Source: Mycobacterium sp. E2733 | GTDB taxonomy: Bacteria; Actinomycetota; Actinomycetes; Mycobacteriales; Mycobacteriaceae | Length of the DNA stretch: 64,000 nucleotides | Direction: 5' to 3' | NCBI RefSeq assembly: GCF_001667585.1 | Contig: NZ_LZJZ01000130.1 | Coordinates: forward strand, 1 to 64,000 | Shown here: positions 33,858 to 42,971 of the stretch, piece after piece | Layout of the letters: each line of letters opens with the position of its first letter | Position numbering within the stretch: the first letter of the stretch is position 1 | The notes under the pieces: model-generated | Seen by the model: the letters and a program-made list of their open reading frames with translations, nothing else | The model's database searches: none | What the model was told of the DNA's origin: nothing | Position numbers and translations under genes: made by a program

Positions 33858-34877
33858 ATGAGCCAACCGAACGTCAGCCTGATCGACGTCTCCACCTATC
33901 TGCCCGGTGAGCCGATCGGCGCCGACTACTACGCGCAGTTCGCCGAGTCCGACGACCTGCGCGAGAACGTGATGTTCCGCGCCCCGAAGTTTCGCCACCA
34001 CGTCGGGCCGGACGAGAGTTCCATCGACATGATCGAACGGGCGGCGCAGGGCATGATCGAGCGGCACGGCCACGACGTGGTCGAGGGCGCCGATGTGCTG
34101 ATCACCCACACGCAGGTGCCGGACATGGCCTTCTACGGGCAAGGCGGCGGCATCGCGCACCGGCTGGGCATGCGGCCGTCCTGGGTGCTCGACCTCAACA
34201 ACGGCGGCTGCGCGGCTTTTGTGTTGGCGCTCAACGTGGCTCGTAAACTGCTGGCCTCCGGCGACGGGCATACCGCGCTGATCGCCATCGCACAGAACGC
34301 GGCCGGCCAGTTCTTCGATCAGCCGACCATCCGCCGCAAGGCGCAGTCCGCGGTGCCCGGGGATGGCGCGGCGGTGGGTCTGGTCACGCTGGGCGACCAG
34401 TCGCCCATTCTCGACGTCGAGTGCCGCACCTACGGTGCATACGCCGGCGAAATGACGCTGTCGTACGACCCTCCCCGCAAGTGGTGGCAGGCCGGGGCCG
34501 GTGAGGGCAGCATCGGCTTCACCGAAAGCAAGATCACCAAGGTGCTGGCCCGCGGCAACCGGCAGGTTCCCGAGGTGGCGCTGGCGGTGTGCGATCGAAT
34601 AGGACTGCCCGCCAAGGACATCGACCTGCTGGTCACCAACCAGCCGAACCGGGTGTTCCTGCGCAACTGGCGCGAGGCGCTCGAGTTGCCGCCCGAACGT
34701 CATCGAGACACCTTTGACGAGTGCGGCAACCTGTTCGGGGCAGGGATCCCGATCAACCTGGACCGCGCCATCTCCGACGGCCAGGTCGAGACCGGTGACG
34801 TCGTCATGATGGCCGCCTTCGCACATGCCGGCGACTTCGCCGGTGCGGCGGCGGTGCGCTGGGGCGGGCGAGGCTGA
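33858..34877 (+). CDS. KAS III (FabH)-like acyl-transferring enzyme with His-to-Asn change
   Basis: A 339-residue thiolase-fold enzyme of the FabH/KAS III group. The nucleophile Cys118 sits in NNGGCAAFVLAL. FabH also needs His and Asn; here the HQAN position reads NQPN (261-264), so the His is replaced by Asn261, while Asn291 is present at the normal distance of 30 residues. Loss of the His argues against ordinary decarboxylative condensation and for an altered reaction such as acyl transfer or a non-decarboxylating condensation. Its stop overlaps the start of the aminotransferase by one base. Confidence 0.85.
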   Translation: MSQPNVSLIDVSTYLPGEPIGADYYAQFAESDDLRENVMFRAPKFRHHVGPDESSIDMIERAAQGMIERHGHDVVEGADVLITHTQVPDMAFYGQGGGIAHRLGMRPSWVLDLNNGGCAAFVLALNVARKLLASGDGHTALIAIAQNAAGQFFDQPTIRRKAQSAVPGDGAAVGLVTLGDQSPILDVECRTYGAYAGEMTLSYDPPRKWWQAGAGEGSIGFTESKITKVLARGNRQVPEVALAVCDRIGLPAKDIDLLVTNQPNRVFLRNWREALELPPERHRDTFDECGNLFGAGIPINLDRAISDGQVETGDVVMMAAFAHAGDFAGAAAVRWGGRG

Positions 34878-35932
34878 TGCAACCCGTCCCGAGCCGGGTG
34901 TCCGGCGACGGCCGCGACGCGCTGCCCGAGGCGGTGGATCCGCTTGCGTTGTCGCTCAACGAGAATCCGTTCCCTCCGCTGTCGGCGGTGCGGTCGGCGC
35001 TGATCCGGTCGGTCCACGCCGTCAACCGTTACCCGGAGTTCCTGCCCGAGCGGTTGCGCGGCGTGATCGCCGACCATATCGGGGTGCCGGCCGACCGGGT
35101 CGTGCCGGGCGCCGGCGCGACGGGCGTCGTGCTGCTGGCCCTGCAGGCGCTGACCGCTCCGGGCGACACGATGGCGATGGCGACACCGACCTTCGACGGA
35201 TACCCGATCCTCGCGCGGATGGCGCGGCTGAAGACGCGGACGGTTCCCCTGGACGAGCGCGGTCACCACGACCTCGACGGGTTGGCCCGCGCCGCCGCAG
35301 ATTCCCGGGTCGTCGTCCTGTGTCGGCCGCACAATCCCACCGGGACGCTCGAGTCCGCGGCCGCGGTTTCGGCGTTCCTGCGCCGCGTGCCGCGTGACAC
35401 CGTCGTCCTGCTCGACGAGGCGTACATCGAGTTCACCGCACCCGAGCACCGCATCGCCGTGTCGGCGTTGGTCTCCCGCTTCCCCAATGTGGTGGTGGTG
35501 CGGACCTTCTCCAAGGCGTACGGCCTGGCGGGGCTGCGGATCGGTTACGGGGTGGCATCGAAGGAGCTGGCCTCAAGGCTGTGGTCCCATCAGCTGCCGT
35601 TCGGCGCCCCGATCACCAGTCTGGTCGCGGTCGCCGCGTCCTACGGCGCGGAAGGCCAACTGCTGCAGCGGGTCCGGGTGATCAACGCCGAGCGCTGCTA
35701 TCTCCGCATGCGGCTGAGCGCGCTGGGGATCTACACGACGGACGCGCACGCGAACTTCATGTACCTGCCCTCGAGGGGTGGGCCGTGGCATGAGGTTTTC
35801 ACCGGCGGCGGCCCGCGGGTGCGGTGCTACCCGGACGGCGGTGCGCGGATCACCGTTGGCAATCGTGCCTCGACACTGGCGGTGCTGTCGGCGCTGGGGA
35901 AAGGCCACGCTCGCGCGCCAAGTGCGGTATGA
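34877..35932 (+). CDS. PLP-dependent aminotransferase, HisC-like
   Basis: A 351-residue fold-type I aminotransferase of the histidinol-phosphate/CobC branch. Recognisable are LSLNENPFPP near the N-terminus, the PHNPTG loop, the DEAYIEF Asp that contacts the pyridine nitrogen and the Schiff-base Lys in TFSKAYGLAGLRIGYG. Position within the cluster argues for a dedicated biosynthetic role rather than histidine synthesis, acting on a keto group made by the ThDP or KAS enzyme. The amino donor and acceptor are unknown. Confidence 0.87.
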   Translation: MQPVPSRVSGDGRDALPEAVDPLALSLNENPFPPLSAVRSALIRSVHAVNRYPEFLPERLRGVIADHIGVPADRVVPGAGATGVVLLALQALTAPGDTMAMATPTFDGYPILARMARLKTRTVPLDERGHHDLDGLARAAADSRVVVLCRPHNPTGTLESAAAVSAFLRRVPRDTVVLLDEAYIEFTAPEHRIAVSALVSRFPNVVVVRTFSKAYGLAGLRIGYGVASKELASRLWSHQLPFGAPITSLVAVAASYGAEGQLLQRVRVINAERCYLRMRLSALGIYTTDAHANFMYLPSRGGPWHEVFTGGGPRVRCYPDGGARITVGNRASTLAVLSALGKGHARAPSAV

Positions 35933-35938
35933 AGGGGC

Positions 35939-36451
35939 GTGGCTGCCTCACGACCGCCGAAGCGTGATCCGATCGCCGCGGCGCGCGACAACTGGGAGCG
36001 CTCCGGTTGGAGCGACGTGGCGCAGGGCATGGTCGCGGTGACATCGGTGATGCGGGCGCACCAGATCTTGCTGGCCCGCGTCGAGACCGCGTTGCGTCCC
36101 TACGACCTGAGTTTCTCGCGCTACGAGTTGCTGCGCCTGCTGGCGTTCAGCCGGACCGGCGCGCTGCCCATCACCAAGGCGTCCGACCGGCTGCAGGTCC
36201 ACGTCACCAGCGTGACGCATGCGATCCGCCGGCTGGAGGCCGATGGGCTGGTGCAGCGGGTGCCGCACCCCACCGACGGGCGCACCACCCTGGTGCAGAT
36301 CACCGACCTGGGCCGCTCGACGGTCGAGGACGCCACGGTGACGCTCAACGAGCAGGTGTTCGCCGACATCGGAATGTCCGAAGCCGAAGCGCGGGCGCTG
36401 GTTTCATCGATCGAGACGCTGCGCCGCGACGCGGGCGACTTCTCGGATTGA
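35939..36451 (+). CDS. MarR family transcriptional regulator
   Basis: A 170-residue winged helix regulator. The DNA-binding part is GALPITKASDRLQVHVTSVTHAIRRLEADGLVQRVPHPTDGRTT, a standard MarR recognition helix plus wing. It begins six bases after the aminotransferase stop, so it is the last gene of the cluster and a plausible feedback repressor responding to the pathway product. GTG start with AGGGG just upstream. The palindrome at 31397-31416 is the best candidate site in the window. Confidence 0.9.
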   Translation: MAASRPPKRDPIAAARDNWERSGWSDVAQGMVAVTSVMRAHQILLARVETALRPYDLSFSRYELLRLLAFSRTGALPITKASDRLQVHVTSVTHAIRRLEADGLVQRVPHPTDGRTTLVQITDLGRSTVEDATVTLNEQVFADIGMSEAEARALVSSIETLRRDAGDFSD

Positions 36452-36481
36452 ACCAGAGACCATCCTTCGCCGAGGCCGGAC

Positions 36482-37366
36482 TCAGCTGTCGCGCAGCATC
36501 TCGATCACCGCGCTGAAGTCCTTGTCGGCGTGGGAGGCCGCGAACTTGGCGTAGATCTCGGCGGCGTGTCTGCCCAGCGGCGCCGCCGATCCGGTCGAGA
36601 CCACCGCGTCCATGGCCAGGCCCAGGTCCTTGTTCATCAGTGCGGTCGCGAAACCCGGCTTGAAGTCGTTGTTGGCCGGCGAAGTCGGCACCGGTCCCGG
36701 CACCGGGCAATTGGTGTGCACGGCCCAGCAGTTGCCGGTCGCGCCGGTGATGACGTCGAAGAGCGACTGCGCCGAGAGCCCGAGCTTTTCGGCCAGCAGG
36801 AACGCCTCGCCGATGGCGATCTGCTGCACCGCCAGCACCATGTTGTTGCACACCTTGGCCGCCTGCCCGGCACCGGCCGCGCCGCAGTGAATGACCTTGC
36901 CCGCCATGGGTTCCAGCACGGGACGGGCGCGCTCCAGGGCCGCCTCGTCGCCGCCGACCATGAACGCCAGCGTCCCGGCGACGGCGCCCTTCACCCCGCC
37001 GGAGACGGGCGCGTCCAGCTGCGCGACCCCTTGCGATTCGGCGAGCGCGTGCACCTCGCGGGCGTCGTTGACCGAGATGGTGGAGCTGTCGATGAACAGT
37101 GCGCCCGACCGGGCGGCCGGCAGCACGTCGGCGTAGCACCGCTTCACCAGGTCGCCGTTGGGCAGCATGGTGATCACCACGTCGGCCCCCGTCACCGCGT
37201 CGGCCGCGGTGTCGAACGTGGTGACCCCGTTGCCTGCTGCGGCGGCGACGGCGGCCGGCACGGGGTCGAACCCGCGCACCGCATGTTTGGCGGCAACAAG
37301 GTTCGCCGACATCGGCCCGCCCATATTGCCCAGACCCAGGAAAGCCACCGTCAGGTGCTCGGTCAT
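36482..37366 (-). CDS. mmsB: 3-hydroxyisobutyrate dehydrogenase
   Basis: A 294-residue NAD-dependent beta-hydroxyacid dehydrogenase, oxidising 3-hydroxyisobutyrate to methylmalonate semialdehyde in valine catabolism. N-terminal VAFLGLGNMGGPMSANL is the cofactor motif, DAPVSGGVKGAVAGTL the substrate loop, and the catalytic Lys is in GAGQAAKVCNNMVL. It lies eleven bases after the acyl-CoA dehydrogenase gene in the same operon. Position and order match Rv0751c. Confidence 0.93.
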   Translation of the reverse strand: MTEHLTVAFLGLGNMGGPMSANLVAAKHAVRGFDPVPAAVAAAAGNGVTTFDTAADAVTGADVVITMLPNGDLVKRCYADVLPAARSGALFIDSSTISVNDAREVHALAESQGVAQLDAPVSGGVKGAVAGTLAFMVGGDEAALERARPVLEPMAGKVIHCGAAGAGQAAKVCNNMVLAVQQIAIGEAFLLAEKLGLSAQSLFDVITGATGNCWAVHTNCPVPGPVPTSPANNDFKPGFATALMNKDLGLAMDAVVSTGSAAPLGRHAAEIYAKFAASHADKDFSAVIEMLRDS

Positions 37367-37377
37367 CGCCGACCTTT

Positions 37378-38538
37378 CTACGCGCTCGCCTGCACGCGCG
37401 CGGCCTCGGCCCTGCCGATGACCACCCGCATGATTTCGTTGGTCCCTTCCAGGATTCGATGCACCCGCAGATCGCGGACGATCTTCTCGAGACCATACTC
37501 ACGCAGGTAGCCATAGCCGCCGTGCAGCTGCAGGGCCTTATCGGCCACGTCGAAGCAGGTGTCGGTCACGTAGCGCTTGGCCATCGCGCACAGCTCGACC
37601 TTGTCGGGGTCGTCGTTGTCCAGCGCATCCGCGGCCCGCCACAACATCATTCGCGACGTTTCCAGCCCGGTGGCCATGTCGGCCAGGGTGAACCGGATGG
37701 TGGGCTCGTCGAGCAAGGCCTTGCCGAACGCCTCGCGTTCCCGCACGTAGGCACCGGCCTTGTCGAACGCGGACTGGGCGCCCCCCAGCGAGCACGCCGC
37801 GATGTTGAGCCGGCCGCCGTTGAGGCCGTTCATCGCGATCCCGAAGCCGGCGCCTTCGCCGTCCGCTCCGCCCAGCATGGCCTCGGCGGGTACCCGCACG
37901 CCCTCCAGAATCACCTGCGCGGTGGGCTGGGCATGCCAGCCCATCTTCTCTTCCAGCGCCCCGAAACTGAGCCCCGCGGCGCCCTTTTCGACGACGAAGG
38001 CCGAGATGCCGCGCGGACCCTCGCCGCCGGTCCTGGCCATCACCACGTAGACGTCCGATGCGCCCGCGCCGGAGATGAACTGCTTGACGCCGTCGAGCAC
38101 ATAATCGCCGCCCTCCCGGACGGCCCGGGTGCTCAACGCGCCGGCGTCCGAGCCGGCACCCGGCTCGGTGAGGCAGTAACTGGCGATAACGTCCATCGAG
38201 GCCAGCCGCGGCACCCAGGCCTTGCGCTGCTCGGCGGTGCCGAACTTGTCGATCATCCACGCGCACATGTTGTGGATGGACAGGAACGCGGCGGTCGTCG
38301 GGTCGGCGATGGCCAGCTGTTCGAAGATGCGGACCCCGTCGAGCCGGCGCAGGCCGCTGCCGCCGACGTCCTCGCGGCAGTAGATCGCCGCCATGCCGAG
38401 CTCGGCGGATTCGCGCAACACGTCGGTCGGGAAGTGTTTGGCGGCGTCCCATTCCAGGGCGTGCGGGGCGAGGCGCTTGGCGGCGAACGCGGCCGCCGTC
38501 TCGGTGATGACCCGCTCGTCGTCGTTGAGGGTGAACAT
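37378..38538 (-). CDS. fadE9: acyl-CoA dehydrogenase, probable isobutyryl-CoA dehydrogenase
   Basis: A 386-residue FAD acyl-CoA dehydrogenase. Signature 1 is ASYCLTEPGAGSDAGAL and signature 2 is QLHGGYGYLREYGLEKIVRDLRVHRILEGTNEI. Between mmsB and mmsA the expected role is isobutyryl-CoA to methacrylyl-CoA oxidation in valine breakdown. Six bases separate it from mmsA. Matches Rv0752c. Confidence 0.92.
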   Translation of the reverse strand: MFTLNDDERVITETAAAFAAKRLAPHALEWDAAKHFPTDVLRESAELGMAAIYCREDVGGSGLRRLDGVRIFEQLAIADPTTAAFLSIHNMCAWMIDKFGTAEQRKAWVPRLASMDVIASYCLTEPGAGSDAGALSTRAVREGGDYVLDGVKQFISGAGASDVYVVMARTGGEGPRGISAFVVEKGAAGLSFGALEEKMGWHAQPTAQVILEGVRVPAEAMLGGADGEGAGFGIAMNGLNGGRLNIAACSLGGAQSAFDKAGAYVREREAFGKALLDEPTIRFTLADMATGLETSRMMLWRAADALDNDDPDKVELCAMAKRYVTDTCFDVADKALQLHGGYGYLREYGLEKIVRDLRVHRILEGTNEIMRVVIGRAEAARVQASA

Positions 38539-38544
38539 AGGGCC

Positions 38545-40065
<1,521 letters not shown>

Positions 40066-40100
40066 GGTGTCCTCGGGTTCGTACGCACAGGAGAGGCGGA

Positions 40101-40118
40101 TACTTGGATATCCTAGTA
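40101..40118. promoter_or_regulatory. palindromic operator upstream of mmsA
   Basis: TACTTGGATATCCTAGTA is an 18-base palindrome with one mismatched pair (positions 5 and 14), centred 44 bases upstream of the mmsA ATG. The form fits a dimeric TetR-type operator. Which regulator binds is not known; the TetR operators at 40301-40355 have a different sequence. Confidence 0.6.
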
Positions 40119-40149
40119 ACCGTCGCCGGGCGTCGCAAGGACACCGGTT

Positions 40150-40284
40150 TCACGCCGGATAGCCGCCGGCCTCCAAGTCCTCGAGCAGTCTCGGGTGGGT
40201 GGGTCGCCACCCACCCGCGCCGATCAGCTCGGGCACGACGGCCAAGCCGATCCCGCCGGTGGCACCCGTGACGAAAACGCGCAT
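40150..40284 (-). pseudogene. relic NAD-dependent epimerase/SDR with internal deletion
   Basis: A 44-residue open frame that joins the N-terminal cofactor strand of an extended SDR (MRVFVTGATGGIGLAVVPEL) directly to what looks like the C-terminal end of the same family (GWRPTHPRLLEDLEAGGY). Related mycobacterial epimerases of about 250-290 residues begin and end this way. The junction after GAG at residue 24 suggests an in-frame loss of over 200 codons. Its promoter region, with the two TetR operators, is still in place. Confidence 0.75.
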
Positions 40285-40300
40285 GAGCAATTCCTCTGAG

Positions 40301-40322
40301 TGATGGGACTGATGTCTCATCA
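40301..40322. promoter_or_regulatory. TetR operator O1
   Basis: TGATGGGA, six bases, TCTCATCA: an inverted repeat with one mismatch, just upstream of the relic SDR start. Same arm sequence and spacing as O2 at 40332-40355, with centres 32 bases apart, about three helical turns. Confidence 0.75.
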
Positions 40323-40331
40323 CGCTACAGA

Positions 40332-40355
40332 GTGATGGGATAAAAGTCCCATCAC
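40332..40355. promoter_or_regulatory. TetR operator O2
   Basis: GTGATGGGA, TAAAAG, TCCCATCAC: a perfect inverted repeat with 9-base arms, ending 13 bases before the ATG of the TetR gene. It would allow autorepression and control of the divergent gene. Confidence 0.8.
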
Positions 40356-40368
40356 CTACGATGGCGGG

Positions 40369-40950
40369 ATGCCCCGCTGGGAACCGGATGCGCGAGCACG
40401 GCTGGTCGCCGCCGCGCTGCAGCTGTTTTCCGAGCAGGGCTACGACCGGACCACCGTCGCCGAGATCGCCGATCAGGCCGGCCTGACCAAGAGCACGTTC
40501 TTCCGGTATTTCCCCGATAAGCGCGAGGTGCTGGCGGCCGGTCAGGAGACCCTGGCGCAACTCCTGACCGACGGCATCGCCTCGGCTCCGGCGGATGCGA
40601 GTCCGCTCGCCGCCGTCGCCGCGGGGCTCGATCGGGCCGCAGGGCCGATGACGCCGTTCAACCGCGAGCTCGGTCCCCGGGTGCAAGCCGTCATCGCCAC
40701 CAGCACCGAGTTGCAGGAGCGCGACGCGCTCAAACAGGTCGGCCTCGCCGCGGCCATGGCGGACGCGCTGCGCGCGCGGGGGGTACCGGCCCGCGCCGCG
40801 GCCCTGGCGGCCGAGTTGGGGGTGCTCGCGTTCAAGGAGGCCTACGCCGAATTGGTTGCCGCAGAGAATGAGCAAGACCTCGCCGAACTGGCTCGCAAAG
40901 CCTTGAACGACCTCCGCGCCGCGGCGGCCGACCTCGGCGGAGCAGGCTAG
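40369..40950 (+). CDS. TetR family transcriptional regulator
   Basis: A 193-residue repressor. The N-terminal helix-turn-helix is TVAEIADQAGLTKSTFFRYFPDKREV at about residues 29-54. The ligand-binding helical domain has no recognisable specificity. Two matching operators lie in the 84-base gap to the divergent SDR relic. With the SDR gene reduced to a remnant, this may be an orphan regulator that now controls only itself. Confidence 0.92.
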   Translation: MPRWEPDARARLVAAALQLFSEQGYDRTTVAEIADQAGLTKSTFFRYFPDKREVLAAGQETLAQLLTDGIASAPADASPLAAVAAGLDRAAGPMTPFNRELGPRVQAVIATSTELQERDALKQVGLAAAMADALRARGVPARAAALAAELGVLAFKEAYAELVAAENEQDLAELARKALNDLRAAAADLGGAG

Positions 40951-40961
40951 CCTTCAGGCGT

Positions 40962-42377
40962 ATGCACACCATCGAGGCCGACTACCTGGTGGTCGGCGCG
41001 GGCGCCATGGGCATGGCGTTCGTCGACACGCTGGTGTCCGAGACGGACGCCCGCGTGGTGCTGGTGGACCGCAATCACCAGCCGGGCGGGCACTGGAACA
41101 TGGCCTACCCGTTCGTGCGGCTGCATCAGCCGTCGGCGTTCTACGGCGTCAATTCGCTTCGCCTCGGCAGCGACTCCATCGACCAAATCGGTTGGAACCG
41201 AGGGCTTTACGAGTTGGCCACCGCCGGGGAGGTGTGCGCCTACTACGACCATGTGATGCGCCAGCAGCTGTTGGCGAGCGGGCGCGTCTCCTACTTCCCG
41301 ATGAGCGAATACCGCGGTGATGGCCGCTTCACCACGCTCGCCGGCGGGGACCACACCGTCGACGCGGCGCGCCGCATCGTCGACGCCACGTACATGCACG
41401 TCACGGTGCCGGCCATGCGCCCGCCGCCCTACCCGGTCGCGCCCGGCATCACCTGCGTGCCCCCCAACGACCTGCCCAGGCTCGGCGCGCACCAGCGTTA
41501 CGTGATCGTCGGCGCGGGCAAGACCGGCATCGACACCTGCCTGTGGCTGCTCGGCCAGGGCATCGCGCCGGACCGGCTGACCTGGATCATGCCCCGCGAC
41601 TCCTGGCTGCTGGATCGCGCGACGATGCAGCCGGGGCCCCTGTTCGCCGACAAGATCAAAGCCGGCTTCATCGCGCAGCTGCGCGCGATCAACGACGCCG
41701 CGTCCGTCGATGACTTGTTCTCCCGGCTCGAGGACGCCGGCAGTGTGCTGCGGATCGATCCGGCGATCCGGCCGACGATGTATCGCTGCGCGACCGTCAC
41801 CCGGGCCGAACTCGAACAGCTGCGGCGCATCGGCGATGTGGTGCGCATGGGTCACCTCCTGCGAGCCGACGCGGACCGGATGGTGCTCGAGGGCGGCACG
41901 GTGGGGCACAACGGCGACGCGCTGTACATCGACTGCACCGCCGACGGCGCCGAAAAGCGTCCGGCGACACCGATTTTCGACGCCGGTCGGATCACGCTGC
42001 AAAGCGTGCGCGGATGCCAGCAGATCTTCAGCGCCGCGCTGATCGCGCATGTGGAGGCCGGGTACCCCGACGACCAGGTGAAGAACGCGCTTTGCGTGCC
42101 GTTGCCCCATCCGGACACCGATGTCGACTGGTTGCGGTTGGCGCTGGCCGACTACAGCAACCAGCTGCGCTGGCTCGACGATCCGGACCTGACCGCCTGG
42201 CTGTCCGCGGCGCGCTTGGACTTGTTCGGGCATCTGATCGGCCATCTGCTGCCGCCGGCGTCGGCGAAGCCCCGCGTGCGCGACCGGCTGCTGAGCATCG
42301 CCAAGTCGGTGTTCTCGGCCACCGCCACCAAACTCGACGAACTGCTCAGTGAACAAACCTCGCTTGCCGCACCGTGA
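40962..42377 (+). CDS. FAD/NAD(P)-binding oxidoreductase
   Basis: A 471-residue flavoprotein. The N-terminal FAD motif is DYLVVGAGAMGMAFVDTL with VVLVDRNHQPGGHWN, and a second Rossmann segment, YVIVGAGKTGIDTCLWLLGQG, would bind NAD(P)H. The order (FAD motif, GGHW, HQPS, then the second motif) is like flavin-containing monooxygenases and related mycobacterial proteins. It lies 11 bases after tetR on the same strand, so tetR control is possible. Substrate unknown. Confidence 0.8.
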   Translation: MHTIEADYLVVGAGAMGMAFVDTLVSETDARVVLVDRNHQPGGHWNMAYPFVRLHQPSAFYGVNSLRLGSDSIDQIGWNRGLYELATAGEVCAYYDHVMRQQLLASGRVSYFPMSEYRGDGRFTTLAGGDHTVDAARRIVDATYMHVTVPAMRPPPYPVAPGITCVPPNDLPRLGAHQRYVIVGAGKTGIDTCLWLLGQGIAPDRLTWIMPRDSWLLDRATMQPGPLFADKIKAGFIAQLRAINDAASVDDLFSRLEDAGSVLRIDPAIRPTMYRCATVTRAELEQLRRIGDVVRMGHLLRADADRMVLEGGTVGHNGDALYIDCTADGAEKRPATPIFDAGRITLQSVRGCQQIFSAALIAHVEAGYPDDQVKNALCVPLPHPDTDVDWLRLALADYSNQLRWLDDPDLTAWLSAARLDLFGHLIGHLLPPASAKPRVRDRLLSIAKSVFSATATKLDELLSEQTSLAAP

Positions 42378-42382
42378 TAACC

Positions 42383-42404
42383 GGTGTAACCCGGCCCGAT
42401 ATTC
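42383..42404 (+). promoter_or_regulatory. shared GGTGTAACCCG...TATTC motif before the ECF sigma gene
   Basis: GGTGTAACCCG at 42383-42393 and TATTC at 42400-42404. The same two elements at the same spacing lie before the cupredoxin gene at 43672-43693. A partly similar copy, GTGATAACCG, directly precedes it. It may be the promoter recognised by the adjacent sigma factor or an operator. Confidence 0.5.
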
Positions 42405-42422
42405 ATCGGGTGGAGGAGGCAC

Positions 42423-42971
42423 GTGGCGGCACAAAGCGAACCCGTCAAACGGCCGCTGCGGGCGGTGCCCGACAGCGGCTTTGACGATGGCTATCCCGAC
42501 TGGGAGGCCGTGTACCAGGACAACGCGTCCTGGGTTTACCGCACGCTGTTCGCCCGGGTCGGTAACAGGGCCGACGCCGAGGACCTCACCGCCGAGGTCT
42601 TTCTCGCCGCGCTGCGGCCGCTCCGGCTGACCGCGAGCGTCGGCGAGGTGCGCGCCTACCTGCGGGTCACCGCGCGCACGGTGCTGGCCGCGCATTGGCG
42701 GGAAACCCTGGGCCGGGAGATAACCTCGATCGACGACATCGAACAACCACCGGAAAGCGAGGAAGCGATCAGCACCGCGCCGCAGCGTGTTGCCCGGGTT
42801 CTGGACAACCTGCCGGACCGTTACCGGCACATCCTGGAATTGCGCTTCCTGCAAGGGCATTCGATCAAGGCTTCCGCCGCGGAACTCGGGGTCAGCGTCG
42901 TCAACGCCAAGGTGCTCCAGCATCGCGCGCTGCGGTTGGCGGCGCAGGTCAACGATGGGGGCTCACCATGA
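42423..42971 (+). CDS. ECF-type RNA polymerase sigma factor
   Basis: A 182-residue ECF sigma factor. Region 2 is DWEAVYQDNASWVYRTLFARVGNRADAEDLTAEVFLAAL, region 4 DRYRHILELRFLQGHSIKASAAELGVSVVNAKVLQHRAL. It is not one I can name among SigC to SigM. GTG start follows GGAGGAGG at 42412-42419. Its stop overlaps the start of the Rieske protein gene, the usual arrangement of a sigma and its anti-sigma factor. Confidence 0.9.
   Translation: MAAQSEPVKRPLRAVPDSGFDDGYPDWEAVYQDNASWVYRTLFARVGNRADAEDLTAEVFLAALRPLRLTASVGEVRAYLRVTARTVLAAHWRETLGREITSIDDIEQPPESEEAISTAPQRVARVLDNLPDRYRHILELRFLQGHSIKASAAELGVSVVNAKVLQHRALRLAAQVNDGGSP

Noticed and set aside
40947..42923. A 658-codon minus-strand open frame
   Set aside because: It is antisense to the flavoprotein gene and the ECF sigma gene, which have clear motifs. 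The composition is that of a shadow frame.
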